This document shows positions 1 through 8,259 of a stretch of DNA of 44,040 nucleotides, one piece after another; within the stretch, counting starts at the first letter, position 1; each line of letters starts with the position of its first letter. Source of the DNA: an uncultured Parcubacteria group bacterium (GTDB lineage Bacteria > Patescibacteriota > Minisyncoccia > UBA6257 > 2-01-FULL-56-20). The notes beneath the pieces are model-generated. The model worked only from the letters and a program-made list of their open reading frames with translations. It was not told the origin of the DNA and ran no database searches. Both the position numbers and the translations under genes were made by a program. The DNA lies in assembly GCA_903944135.1 (NCBI GenBank), contig CAJAQL010000001.1:1-44040 (forward strand), written 5' to 3'.

Positions 1-41
1 CGGCAACAAAAAATCGGCCATAAGCCGATTTTTTGTTGCCG
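1..41. terminator. Bidirectional hairpin terminator
   Basis: An 18-bp perfect inverted repeat (CGGCAACAAAAAATCGGC and its complement) with a short CATAA loop. The A-tract on one arm and T-tract on the other suit termination in either direction. It lies immediately past the stop of the minus-strand HIT gene. Confidence 0.75.
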
Positions 42-461
42 TTAGACCTCCTTGCCTAAAATCTTTTTTTGGATCGCTTCGAGTGACTCCTGAGAAGCGG
101 CATGGACGACCGACTGCACCGAACCGCCACCGTCATCGTGCCAGCGCGGCATGATATGCACGTGGAGATGGTCGACCTCCTGGCCGCTTGCCCTACCCTG
201 ATTGATGCCGAAGGTCAGTCCGTCGGGATGAAGCGATCCCATAAGCAGTTTCGCCGTTTCCTTGACAGCTTTGAAAAGCGGCCCGATCTCCTCATCAGGG
301 AGCGCAACCAATGTCGCTGCGTGATATTTCGGGATCACCATCACATGGCCCGGTGTGCGCGGCATGATGTCGAGAAAAGCCACCGCACGGTCATCTTCAT
401 AAACGATCTTTGCGGGTATCGTTTTTGCCGCTATCTTGCAGAAAAGACAATCGGGATTCAT
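42..461 (-). CDS. HIT family (histidine triad) nucleotide-binding protein
   Basis: A 139-residue protein of the HIT superfamily, small soluble purine nucleotide hydrolases or transferases of the HINT branch. The N-terminal CLFCKIA motif with two cysteines and the C-terminal histidine triad HLHVHIMPRW are both present, and the length is normal. I chose the ATG at 461 (MNPDCLFC). A TTG at 476 would add five residues, but it directly abuts a TATAAA hexamer (477-482), so it would fall at or upstream of the transcript start. The natural substrate cannot be read from the sequence. A palindromic repeat and then hisS lie upstream. Confidence 0.9.
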   Translation of the reverse strand: MNPDCLFCKIAAKTIPAKIVYEDDRAVAFLDIMPRTPGHVMVIPKYHAATLVALPDEEIGPLFKAVKETAKLLMGSLHPDGLTFGINQGRASGQEVDHLHVHIMPRWHDDGGGSVQSVVHAASQESLEAIQKKILGKEV

Positions 462-487
462 AAAAAATGTTTTCAATTTATATCACT

Positions 488-558
488 TCTGTCGTCCCGC
501 TAGAAAACAGGACCCAAACCCTTCTTTCCTCCTGGATCCCGACCTTCGTCGAAATGAC
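488..558. repeat. Palindromic repeat pair of the GTCATTCCCGCGAAGGCGGG-like family
   Basis: Two diverged, oppositely oriented units. GTCGTCCCGC...AGGACCC begins near 492, and the reverse complement of GTCATTTCGACGAAGGTCGG ends near 557. About 18 nt separate them. They fill most of the gap between hisS and the HIT gene. Related units occur at 25958, 26548, 34078, 35333, 36620 and 41905. Confidence 0.6.
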
Positions 559-564
559 CAGTTT

Positions 565-1869
565 TTATGCTTTCAGGCGTTTCTTGATCTCGTCGACAAC
601 CTTTGCAACAAGCACCGATTCTTGCGTGCCAGCACCAAGGTCACGAAGAATGACGCTGTGCTCGTAGATTTCCTTTTGCCCCAAGATCAACGCAAGTCCG
701 ATGCCTTCTTTATCGGCAACCTTGAGCTGGGCGCCGAGCGATTCCCTTGCAAGCGCTTCCGTAACGCAGATGCCTGATTTCCGGAGCTCCTCGCGCAGCG
801 AAAAAGCGTTCTTCTTGGCGAGTGCGCCGGCATGAGCCAGAAATACTTTTTTGGGCGAGCGCGCCGGCGGAACGATTCCCTTTGCCTGCATCACGGCGAT
901 AATGCGCTCGACGCCGAGAGCACCGCCCAAGGCCGGCGTCGCATGTCCTCCGATCATCTCCATCAGATAATCGTAACGGCCGCCGCCGCCAAGAGCTCCG
1001 ATCTCCTCTTCCTTGCCGTCCGCAAAAAATTCAAAGACGGTACGATTGTAGTAATCGAGGCCGCGCACAAGACGGGGATCAACCTCGTAAGAAATTCCAA
1101 CCTCCTCCAAGTATTCAAGCGTCGCTCTGAAATGAGCCTTGCATACCGAACAAAGCTTATCGAGGAAGTTCGGCGCCTTCTCCTTGAACGGCTGGCACTG
1201 CGGCTGTTTGCAATCGAGCAATTTGAGCGGATTTGTTTTGAGACGTCGCACGCAATCCTCGCAAAGTTCCTTCTCGTAGTTCCGATAATAGTTCTGGAGC
1301 TGACGCTTGTAGTTCGGCCGGCATACACGGTCCCCGATCGAATTGATCTTCAATATCGGATTTTTTATTTTGAGCTCGGCGAGCAGATTTGCGATGATCG
1401 TGATGATCTCCGCATCATAAATGGCATCGTTCTGTCCGCCCAGTATCTCATAGCCGATCTGCGTGAACTGCCGGTAGCGCCCGAGCTGGGGACGATCGTG
1501 CCGGAACACGGGACCGACATAGAACAATCGCTGCGGCTGGGCAAGGCGACTCATGCCATGTTCGATATAAGCGCGGCAGATACCCGGCGTATATTCCGGC
1601 CGGAGCGCGAGCACATCGCCGCCCTTCGTGCGAAGAGTGTACATTTCCTTTTCAACAACATCGCTTTCCTCGCCGGAGGTCTTATTATAGAGCGCGGCAT
1701 CCTCCATGATCGGCGTCTCGATGGAACCAAAATTGTACGCACGCGCCAAGGATCGCGCCGCGGTTTCTATTTTCTCCCAATATGGCTCGTCGGCAGGAAG
1801 CATGTCATGCATCCCCTTCTGGGCCCGAAACGCTTCCGGTTTTTCTTTTGTCTTTTCTTTTTGATCCAT
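565..1869 (-). CDS. hisS: Histidine--tRNA ligase
   Basis: A class II aminoacyl-tRNA synthetase charging tRNA-His. Motif 2 appears as FYVGPVFRHDRPQLGRYRQF, the histidine-specific signature as LVRGLDYYNRTVFEF, and motif 3 as the glycine-rich GGGGRYDYL segment followed by GGALGVERI. The C-terminal anticodon-binding domain (KVFLAHAG onward) is complete. A central cysteine-rich stretch (CEDCVRRL, CKQPQC, CSVCKAHF) resembles the insertion found in many bacterial HisRS. I chose the ATG at 1869 (MDQKEK). A TTG at 1881 is possible. The total of 434 residues is typical for the family. Confidence 0.95.
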   Translation of the reverse strand: MDQKEKTKEKPEAFRAQKGMHDMLPADEPYWEKIETAARSLARAYNFGSIETPIMEDAALYNKTSGEESDVVEKEMYTLRTKGGDVLALRPEYTPGICRAYIEHGMSRLAQPQRLFYVGPVFRHDRPQLGRYRQFTQIGYEILGGQNDAIYDAEIITIIANLLAELKIKNPILKINSIGDRVCRPNYKRQLQNYYRNYEKELCEDCVRRLKTNPLKLLDCKQPQCQPFKEKAPNFLDKLCSVCKAHFRATLEYLEEVGISYEVDPRLVRGLDYYNRTVFEFFADGKEEEIGALGGGGRYDYLMEMIGGHATPALGGALGVERIIAVMQAKGIVPPARSPKKVFLAHAGALAKKNAFSLREELRKSGICVTEALARESLGAQLKVADKEGIGLALILGQKEIYEHSVILRDLGAGTQESVLVAKVVDEIKKRLKA

Positions 1870-1954
1870 GGAAATCGTCAATTTTTCAATTTAACAATTT
1901 TTGATTTTCAAGAGGAGGGACCGTACCACCGGATATCATTGAAAATTATCGTTC

Positions 1955-2503
1955 TCAGTACTTCGGCGCAGAAAAGGCCGTGATCTGATCGGGCGGCCAC
2001 AGCCGCACTCTCACTAATCCCACAATGTTCTTCGCAGGCAACGGTCCCCAGGCGCGCGAATCGTAACTATCGGGACGATTATCGCCGAGCAGAAGGTAGG
2101 TGCTCGAAGAAAGCGTATAGGTCTCATCGCCCGAAGTAACGGTTCCCTGCGGAAGATAAGATTCATCAAGAGTGAAGCCCGCGGGATGAACCGCATCGTA
2201 GATCGTCACCGTGCCGCTTGCGATCGCGACGCGTTCGCCGGGAAGCCCGATGATCCGCTTGATGAAATAGGTGCTGTAATCTTCCGGATCATGAAGCACG
2301 ACGACCTCGCCGCGTTCCGGCGGACGGATCCGATAGGTCAATTCGTCAACCAAAACATAATTACCTCCTGCGAAGTTCGGCTTCATGCTATCCCCGACGA
2401 CGGCGAACGGCTGAATAAGAAACGTCCGAATCAATATCACCGCAGCAACAGCGATGATGGCGATCTCAAAGATTTCAAGAAGGGAAGCTAAGAATTTTCT
2501 CAT
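1955..2503 (-). CDS. lepB: Signal peptidase I
   Basis: Membrane-anchored serine protease that removes signal peptides from exported proteins. The 182-residue protein has one N-terminal membrane helix (residues about 8-32). The catalytic serine lies in GDSMKPNF (S39), and the general-base lysine in YFIKRIIGLPGERV (K82). The C-terminal boxes LGDNRPDSYDSR and the following GP are also present. The reading frame is open upstream to 2698, but that stretch overlaps pth and lacks family sequence, so the start is ATG 2503. A TATAAT lies 31 nt upstream, so this gene has a real leader, unlike many neighbours. It is divergent from pth. Confidence 0.93.
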   Translation of the reverse strand: MRKFLASLLEIFEIAIIAVAAVILIRTFLIQPFAVVGDSMKPNFAGGNYVLVDELTYRIRPPERGEVVVLHDPEDYSTYFIKRIIGLPGERVAIASGTVTIYDAVHPAGFTLDESYLPQGTVTSGDETYTLSSSTYLLLGDNRPDSYDSRAWGPLPAKNIVGLVRVRLWPPDQITAFSAPKY

Positions 2504-2534
2504 GCAGTGGGAATGACTATCTTCAATGCCTTTT

Positions 2535-2540
2535 ATTATA
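2535..2540 (-). promoter_or_regulatory. -10 element for lepB
   Basis: TATAAT on the minus strand, 31 nt before the lepB ATG, within the 62-bp divergent lepB/pth intergenic region. Confidence 0.5.
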
Positions 2541-2565
2541 GAGGCGGTTATGGAATAATCAAGGC

Positions 2566-3183
2566 ATGAGACAAGATTCCCCGGAGCTGCGGGAAGTTTT
2601 TGAAAAAAAACAGAGCGAACTTCATTCGGAGAATAACGCCGGAGAACAGCCCGCAAGGCCGTTTCTCGCCGTCGGCCTCGGCAATCCCGGAGCATCATAC
2701 GAAAATACCTATCATAACGCGGGGAGGATCCTGCTCGAATCGGTCGCTACAATATTCTCCGGGAGCAACGCGCTCACCTGGAAAACCTATAAAAGAATTT
2801 TTACCTACGCACAGAGCGGTGAACTGACTTTCGTGGAGCCGATGACCTTCATGAACGAATCCGGCAGGGCGGTTCGCGAGGCAGTTCGAAAATTCAACGT
2901 TGCGCCGGAAGACGTCATTATTTTCCATGATGACAGCGATCTTCCGCTCGGCACATGGAAAATCTCGCGCGAGCGCGGAGCGGCCGGACATCATGGCGTG
3001 GAATCGATCATCGCCGCGCTTGGCGTAAACAGTTTCACGCGCGTTCGCGTGGGTATTCGCCCCAAAGAAGAACACGGCAGGAAAAAAGCTGAGGAGTTTG
3101 TTTTAAAACCGATCACAAAAACAGCTCGCGTGCTTCTTGACGGCATTTCCGAGGATATCGCCAGAAAGCTTACGGAGCGGTAA
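2566..3183 (+). CDS. pth: Peptidyl-tRNA hydrolase
   Basis: Releases peptides from prematurely dissociated peptidyl-tRNA. The 205-residue protein carries GLGNPGASYENTYHNAG with the catalytic histidine (H50), FVEPMTFMNESG, HDDSDLPLG (HDxxD acid) and GAAGHHGVESI, in the normal Pth order. The usual TRHN is TYHN here. About 30 residues precede the Pth fold (from ARPFLAVG), a charged extension of unknown role. An extended -10-like TGGAATAAT ends 6 nt before the ATG, which supports this start and suggests a leaderless mRNA. The DedA gene follows 12 bp downstream. Confidence 0.93.
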   Translation: MRQDSPELREVFEKKQSELHSENNAGEQPARPFLAVGLGNPGASYENTYHNAGRILLESVATIFSGSNALTWKTYKRIFTYAQSGELTFVEPMTFMNESGRAVREAVRKFNVAPEDVIIFHDDSDLPLGTWKISRERGAAGHHGVESIIAALGVNSFTRVRVGIRPKEEHGRKKAEEFVLKPITKTARVLLDGISEDIARKLTER

Positions 3184-3186
3184 AAT
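3181..3186 (+). promoter_or_regulatory. -10-like element for the DedA gene
   Basis: TAAAAT overlapping the pth stop codon, 9 nt before ATG 3196. A leaderless or very short leader transcript is possible, though co-transcription with pth is equally so. Confidence 0.35.
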
Positions 3187-3195
3187 AGTCCTATT

Positions 3196-3783
3196 ATGAA
3201 AACAGCGACTGTTCTTACATGGCTTCTTGCCTATCGCTACGTCATCCTATTCCCTCTCGTCGTCATTGAGGGGCCGATCGTCACGATTCTCGCGGGATTT
3301 CTTGCATCGCTCGGCCAATTCAATCTTTTTATCTGCTTCCCTCTTATTGTCATCGCGGACGTTTTGGGCGACGTTATCATGTATGCTCAAGGCCGCTGGG
3401 GCGGAAAACTGGTCGTCGAACGATGGGGGCGCAATTTCGGTATCAAACCCGAAGTGATCGGACGGCTGGAAACACATTTCAAAAAACATCCAGGGGGTAC
3501 GCTCATTTTCGGGAAGGTCTCTCACTTCCTGGGCGGCCCTGTCCTCATTGCCGCCGGCATGGCCCGCATGCCGCTCTCGAAATTCCTCTGGTTCAATTTC
3601 CTGGGAACCCTGCCGAAATCGTTCATTCTGCTTCTTATCGGATTCTATTTCGGCCAAGCGTATGCAACATTCGACAAATTCTTTAAATTTGCCGGATGGG
3701 CCGCCATCTTGCTCGTGATACTCTGCCTTATCGTTTACATCCCCCTGTCGAAATTCGTCAAAAAATATCTGAAGGAAGAATGA
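3196..3783 (+). CDS. DedA/VTT-domain family membrane protein
   Basis: A 195-residue polytopic inner-membrane protein with four to five hydrophobic segments. The DedA/SNARE-associated (VTT) pattern is visible: EGPIVTILAGFLAS near the N-terminus, then GDVIMYAQGRWGG, then a central loop ending FGKVSHFLGGPVLIAAGMARMP, and a C-terminal helix pair. Family members act in lipid carrier recycling and membrane homeostasis, but the substrate of this one is unknown. It follows pth closely. Confidence 0.85.
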   Translation: MKTATVLTWLLAYRYVILFPLVVIEGPIVTILAGFLASLGQFNLFICFPLIVIADVLGDVIMYAQGRWGGKLVVERWGRNFGIKPEVIGRLETHFKKHPGGTLIFGKVSHFLGGPVLIAAGMARMPLSKFLWFNFLGTLPKSFILLLIGFYFGQAYATFDKFFKFAGWAAILLVILCLIVYIPLSKFVKKYLKEE

Positions 3784-3888
3784 TCGATCCATCCGTCGCT
3801 GCGGCTCCCGAAAGATCCGGAGCCGGGATCGAATCTTGCCGAACCCTGGATTGCGCCTCCTCGGCGCCGCGGCACGGGAACGAAATGA

Positions 3889-3894
3889 TAAAAT
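3889..3894 (+). promoter_or_regulatory. -10-like element for the alpha/beta hydrolase
   Basis: TAAAAT, 8 nt before ATG 3903, in an otherwise unremarkable 119-bp gap. Confidence 0.4.
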
Positions 3895-3902
3895 AAACTG
3901 AC

Positions 3903-4928
3903 ATGGACTTTTCTCCTGAAAAAAAACGGGTTATGACGGACAAGGGCGATATTTATTATTTTGCCGCAGGTCCGGAAGAAAGCAATCAGACCGTGATATT
4001 GCTTCATGGTCTTTCGTCGAACCACACCACCTGGCTTACGCTCATGGAAAAACTCGCCGCACAGGGTATCCGGTCCATCGCACCCGATCTCCGCGGACAC
4101 GGTTTTTCCGATAAATCAAAAAGGAAAGAGTGGTACACCCTGCCCGTCTTTGCGGAAGATGTCCATCGGATCGCCGAACAGGAACGGTTGCAGGAATTCG
4201 ACATGGTGGGATACTCGTTCGGGGGATATGTTTCTCTTGCATACGCCGCAGCGAATCCCGGGATGCTTCGCAGGCTCGCTTTGGTAAGCACGAATTTCAT
4301 GAATCCCCTGCATTACCAAACTCTCTCACCCGCCGCCCCGATACTTGCGAAATTTTTCGACAGCCTTGCATGGTTCAGCTATCCGCAACGCCGCACGCAT
4401 TATCATTATTTCGAACAGGGAAAATCAACCGGCTATTTCGAATCGACGTTCACGGGACTGTTCACGATGCCGCTCTCGGTGAATTTTTGGACTCTTGCCC
4501 AAACTCTGCGGCTCGATCTCTCGGAATCGCTCCCGCTTATCTCCTGCCCTACGCTCATTGTCCGGAGCATGACCGATCCCTACCTCACCGAACAAGAGGT
4601 TGCGGATATGTCACGCAAGATAAAAAACGCCCATGCGGTAACGATCGCGGGCGACGGCCATTTCCTTGCATCAAGAAATCAGGATGATCTCGCAGGAAAG
4701 CTTCTGCCGTTTCTCATGGATGATCAAAATGAAATATCCGGTCCAAAAACATCCTTACGCCTCCAAAGATCTTCATTTCCCGCGAATACGAATATGGCGA
4801 AGAATATCGAGCCAGGAAAACAAAGAAGGATCAGGACAACGAGGATCCCTAAAAAACCTTCCCGCATCTCCTCTGTGATGCGGCGCCGGACAAAACCCCG
4901 AACCTCAAGCCGATCGGCAATGAAATAA
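3903..4928 (+). CDS. Alpha/beta hydrolase with an unusual basic C-terminal tail
   Basis: Residues about 1-273 form an alpha/beta hydrolase: VILLHGLSSNHTTW (oxyanion hairpin region), DLRGHGFSD, the nucleophile elbow GYSFGGY, the acid in SMTDPYLT, and the catalytic histidine in GDGHFLAS. The substrate cannot be told from sequence; small lipid or ester hydrolysis is typical. The fold should end at about LLPFLMDD. The remaining roughly 67 residues are rich in R, K, S, T and P, use AGA/AGG codons, and look unlike folded protein. The opposite strand of that stretch encodes a hydrophobic ORF. The tail may be read-through after loss of the original stop. Confidence 0.85.
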   Translation: MDFSPEKKRVMTDKGDIYYFAAGPEESNQTVILLHGLSSNHTTWLTLMEKLAAQGIRSIAPDLRGHGFSDKSKRKEWYTLPVFAEDVHRIAEQERLQEFDMVGYSFGGYVSLAYAAANPGMLRRLALVSTNFMNPLHYQTLSPAAPILAKFFDSLAWFSYPQRRTHYHYFEQGKSTGYFESTFTGLFTMPLSVNFWTLAQTLRLDLSESLPLISCPTLIVRSMTDPYLTEQEVADMSRKIKNAHAVTIAGDGHFLASRNQDDLAGKLLPFLMDDQNEISGPKTSLRLQRSSFPANTNMAKNIEPGKQRRIRTTRIPKKPSRISSVMRRRTKPRTSSRSAMK

Positions 4929-4945
4929 GCTTTAAAAAATGCCAT
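4724..4945 (-). CDS. Possible small membrane protein antisense to the hydrolase tail
   Basis: A 73-codon ORF, MAFFKAYF to GPDISF. A strongly hydrophobic segment (GILVVLILLCFPGSIFFAIFVF) follows the charged stretch VRRRITEEMREG. Codon use looks more natural than on the plus strand here, which uses repeated AGA/AGG. It starts at the very beginning of the downstream glycosyltransferase gene and ends inside the hydrolase ORF. No promoter or ribosome binding site is evident and I do not recognise a family. It may be an antisense coincidence. Confidence 0.3.
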   Translation of the reverse strand: MAFFKAYFIADRLEVRGFVRRRITEEMREGFLGILVVLILLCFPGSIFFAIFVFAGNEDLWRRKDVFGPDISF

Positions 4946-6131
4946 GAAAATAGCCATTTGGAGCGATACCTTTCCCCCGCAGGTGAACGGCGTCGCAAGC
5001 GTTGCCAGAGACCTTGCGGATGCGCTCACGGAACTCGGGCATGACGTCGCAATATTCACCGTGATCGGAGAGGATCGCGCCGAAAAGCAAACCGGAGACA
5101 AAACGTTCACCGTGCACAAAATACCGTCGTTCTCCATGCCAAAATCCATCTATCCCGGGGAAGGGCTCTCGGTTGCGCTTCTACCGGGACCCGGAACGAT
5201 CCGCACGCTCAAAGAATTCAAACCCGATATCATCCACGCTCACACGCCATTTCTCGCCGGATGGGGCGCGGTGATGGGAAAAACCATACTGAACGTTCCT
5301 CTCGTAGGAACGCATCATACCTTTTTCGATGATTACCTGAAACACGTAAAACTTGATTATCCATGGGGAAGAAAATTCTCCTGGCAATATACGGTTACCT
5401 ACTACAATCGTGCGGATGCGGTTACAAGTCCGTCACGCGCGCTGGGATCCGCGCTCATAGAGCATGGATTGACCTCTCCCATGCATATCATCCCCAATCC
5501 GGCAGACACCGATTTTTTTGTTCCGGTACAAAGCGCCTCTCTCAAAAAAGACCTTAAAGAACAATTCGGTACCGGAGAACATGCCATCGTCTATATGGGA
5601 CGCGTAAGTTACGAGAAAAGCATCGATCAGGCCCTCGAGGCTTTTTGCATCGCACTGAAGGAAATGCCCAATGCAACGTTCATGATCGTCGGCGACGGGC
5701 CTGAACGAAAAAAACTCGAGGGTTTGGCGCGCGAGCTTGGGATCGGAAAAAAGATCATCTTTACCGGCATGCTCCATGGCGAAAAACTCAGGAATGCGCT
5801 CTGGGCAAATGATGCCTTCATTACGGCAAGCCAAAGCGAGAATATGCCGATCTCGATTATTGAAGCGATGGCCTGCGGCCTGCCGGTCGTGGCGGTACAT
5901 GCAAGAGGGATCCCCGATATCGTACACCACAATGAGAATGGATTGCTCGCCCCGCCCGGCGAGCCGAAGCTCCTCGCCCGTGCCATCGTTGAAATTTTTT
6001 CTTCGCCGGAAAGCCTTCGCAAAAAAGGAAATGCGTCGCGCAAACTCGCAGAACAATATTCGAAAAAGAATATTGCACGATCCATGGTTGCACTGTACGA
6101 AGCGATCATTAAAAGCCCATCTCAAAGATAA
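4944..6131 (+). CDS. Glycosyltransferase, GT4-like (GT-B fold)
   Basis: A 395-residue retaining GT-B glycosyltransferase of the GT4/group 1 type. The N-terminal acceptor domain begins SDTFPPQVNGVASVARDLADAL with HAHTPFLAGW. The donor domain starts at IVYMGRVSYEKSID and carries the EX7E-type motif ENMPISIIEAMACGLPVV and the GIPDIVHHNENGLL segment. It resembles glycolipid or cell-envelope mannosyl/glucosyltransferases, but donor and acceptor cannot be assigned. A second glycosyltransferase follows 13 bp downstream, suggesting a short envelope-glycan pathway with the preceding hydrolase. Confidence 0.9.
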   Translation: MKIAIWSDTFPPQVNGVASVARDLADALTELGHDVAIFTVIGEDRAEKQTGDKTFTVHKIPSFSMPKSIYPGEGLSVALLPGPGTIRTLKEFKPDIIHAHTPFLAGWGAVMGKTILNVPLVGTHHTFFDDYLKHVKLDYPWGRKFSWQYTVTYYNRADAVTSPSRALGSALIEHGLTSPMHIIPNPADTDFFVPVQSASLKKDLKEQFGTGEHAIVYMGRVSYEKSIDQALEAFCIALKEMPNATFMIVGDGPERKKLEGLARELGIGKKIIFTGMLHGEKLRNALWANDAFITASQSENMPISIIEAMACGLPVVAVHARGIPDIVHHNENGLLAPPGEPKLLARAIVEIFSSPESLRKKGNASRKLAEQYSKKNIARSMVALYEAIIKSPSQR

Positions 6132-6144
6132 ACATCAAAAAAAT

Positions 6145-7170
6145 ATGAAAATCTGCCTCTATCTCGAATATTATCACCTAGCAGGAGGACGGCTCTATAA
6201 AAACATCGGTACCGGCCTTCTCTCTTCATACCGCAACCAGAAAGAGGTTCTCACAAGGAGCGGCATCGAATTCATCGAAACATGGGATGAATCCTGCGAC
6301 ATCCTTCAGATCAACACTCCTTGGTTCAATTCGATCCGCCTGATCCACAAAGCGCATCGCCTGGGTATGCCGGTCGCGATCTGGTCGCATGTCACCGCAG
6401 AGGACAGCCGCGACGTCTTTTGGTTCGGCAAGCTCACCTATCCCCTTGTGCGACGCTACCTGACCTATGCTTACGGTCTCGCGGATATCGTATTTTGCCC
6501 GAGCGAATACACTAAATCGCTTCTTGTTCGCTACGGTCTTGATCCTAAAAAGCTCGTTGCCGTTTCGAATGGCGTCGATGTTCATGTTTTCAAGAAAGAC
6601 GAAGAAAAACGCGCGGCGGCGCGGGATGGATATCATTTGAACGGCATGGTCATCGGAACCGTCGGACTCGCTATTCCGCGCAAAGGCATTGACACGTTCA
6701 TTGTGCTCGCCCGCAAATTCCCGCAGCATACGTTCGTCTGGTTCGGAAAGATCTACAGTTCATTCCTTGCAAAACCCTTGCCGAAAGACCTGCCACCGAA
6801 CGTGATGTTCACGGGCTACGTGAAAGATATCGTCGCCGCATTCAACGCGCTCGATATTTATATTTTTCCTTCCTACGAAGAAAACCAGGGCATGACAAAC
6901 GTAGAAGCTGCCGCAATAGGCGTGCCGATGCTCTTGCGCAATCTGCCCGCCTATCGCGGCTATTTCACCGACGAGAGCGATTGTCTTATGGCGCAGAACG
7001 AGAACGAATTCGCCCCGAAGCTTGCGCGGCTTTTGGAAAACAAAGAAGAACGCGACCTTCTTGCTGCGCGCGCCAAGGAACGCGTTGTCAAAGAACAATC
7101 CCTCGAGGCCTGCGGCGAAAAAATGCGTATGCTCTACGAGCAACTTTTGAAGAATCGGAAAAGATTATAA
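6145..7170 (+). CDS. Glycosyltransferase, group 1 family
   Basis: A 341-residue GT-B glycosyltransferase. The frame is open upstream to 5737, but that part overlaps the previous gene and lacks family sequence. The natural start is ATG 6145 (MKICLYLEYYHLAGG). Visible are DILQINTPWF, FCPSEYTKSLL, VSNGVDVHVF, GTVGLAIPRKGIDTF (start of the donor domain) and EENQGMTNVEAAAIGVPML (EX7E). It differs clearly from the upstream enzyme, so it probably adds a different sugar or acts on a different acceptor. Confidence 0.88.
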   Translation: MKICLYLEYYHLAGGRLYKNIGTGLLSSYRNQKEVLTRSGIEFIETWDESCDILQINTPWFNSIRLIHKAHRLGMPVAIWSHVTAEDSRDVFWFGKLTYPLVRRYLTYAYGLADIVFCPSEYTKSLLVRYGLDPKKLVAVSNGVDVHVFKKDEEKRAAARDGYHLNGMVIGTVGLAIPRKGIDTFIVLARKFPQHTFVWFGKIYSSFLAKPLPKDLPPNVMFTGYVKDIVAAFNALDIYIFPSYEENQGMTNVEAAAIGVPMLLRNLPAYRGYFTDESDCLMAQNENEFAPKLARLLENKEERDLLAARAKERVVKEQSLEACGEKMRMLYEQLLKNRKRL

Positions 7171-7209
7171 AAAGATTAAACCTTTCTTTTCTTTTTTACC
7201 GCCATCGGT

Positions 7210-8250
7210 ATGGTGGGAAATATGGAGAAAGAAGCTATTTTTTATCACGCCATCGCTCAGCATGCTGCGGGCAGCTATGCAGATATCTCGCGTCTCAAGA
7301 AGAACTTTGCGAGCTGGGAGGAAACGTATCGAGCAATACCCGATCTCCGAGACGCGCCGAACCCCGAAATGGCTTATGAAATGCTGCGCAAAAGCGGTAT
7401 TTCGCTTGCGCTTAAAGAAGATTCGCGATATCCGCTCTTGCTCCGCGAGATCCCTCATCCACCGTTCGGCATTTATATAAAAGGGATGCCGCCCGAAAAC
7501 GATCAATTGACGATCGCAATCGTGGGAACGCGACGGGCGACGCCCGACGGAAAAAGCACCGCCCGCAGCTTCGCCGCCAAGCTCGCACGTGCAGGCATCT
7601 CTATCGCGAGCGGACTTGCCTTCGGCGTCGATACCGCTGCGCACGAGGGATGCCTTGATGCTGGAGGCAGAACTATTGCCGTCCTCGCCTGTGGCCTTGC
7701 GAATATCTATCCCCGGAACAACGAGTCCATTGCACGGAAAATCCTCACCCAGGGCGGCGCGATCATCTCAGAATATCCGCCCGACATGCCGGCATATCCA
7801 TCACGATTCCTTGAGCGCAACCGCATCATAAGCGGCATCTCCAAAGGCACGCTCGTCATTGAATCGCCGGAACGGTCAGGCTCGCTCGCAACCGCGCGGT
7901 TCGCTTTTGAGCAGAATCGCGACGTGTTCGTCGTGCCCGGCGGGGTCGCTCATCCAAACTTCAAAGGCTCGAATCAGCTCATTCGCCAAGGCGCCGAGCT
8001 TATCACTTGTACCGAGGATATTCTTGAATCATATGGCATATTTAAGGAAAAAAGAGACGTCTCTCTCGCCGCCAGAACACCCGAAGAAAAAACCATTCTG
8101 GAATTTCTTGCGCAACTTGACGGAGCTGCGGACATTGACAAAATAATCGATCTGACTAAACTTGAACCCCGTATTGCGAACCAGACCGTCAGCACGCTCT
8201 ATATTAAAGGACTGATAAAAGAGCAAAGCGACGGATATATGATAAACTGA
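7210..8250 (+). CDS. dprA: DNA processing protein DprA
   Basis: Loads RecA onto incoming single-stranded DNA in natural transformation. The 346-residue protein has a helical N-terminal region. The Rossmann-like DprA core follows: IAIVGTRRATPDGKSTA, SGLAFGVDTAAHEGCL, AVLACGL, SEYPPDMPAYPSRFLERNRIISGIS and ESPERSGSLATARFA. A C-terminal winged-helix-like segment (TILEFLAQLDG to YMIN) completes it. ATG 7222 (MEKEAIF) is an alternative start. topA follows 9 bp downstream and is probably co-transcribed. With recA and pilus genes in the window this fits a competent lifestyle. Confidence 0.93.
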   Translation: MVGNMEKEAIFYHAIAQHAAGSYADISRLKKNFASWEETYRAIPDLRDAPNPEMAYEMLRKSGISLALKEDSRYPLLLREIPHPPFGIYIKGMPPENDQLTIAIVGTRRATPDGKSTARSFAAKLARAGISIASGLAFGVDTAAHEGCLDAGGRTIAVLACGLANIYPRNNESIARKILTQGGAIISEYPPDMPAYPSRFLERNRIISGISKGTLVIESPERSGSLATARFAFEQNRDVFVVPGGVAHPNFKGSNQLIRQGAELITCTEDILESYGIFKEKRDVSLAARTPEEKTILEFLAQLDGAADIDKIIDLTKLEPRIANQTVSTLYIKGLIKEQSDGYMIN

Positions 8251-8259
8251 ACAAAAGTC

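Noticed and set aside
832-1983. 383-codon plus-strand ORF opposite hisS
   Set aside because: Antisense shadow of hisS; no recognisable domain.
5737-6144. N-terminal extension of the second glycosyltransferase
   Set aside because: It overlaps the first glycosyltransferase out of frame and has shadow-like composition. The family N-terminus begins at 6145.
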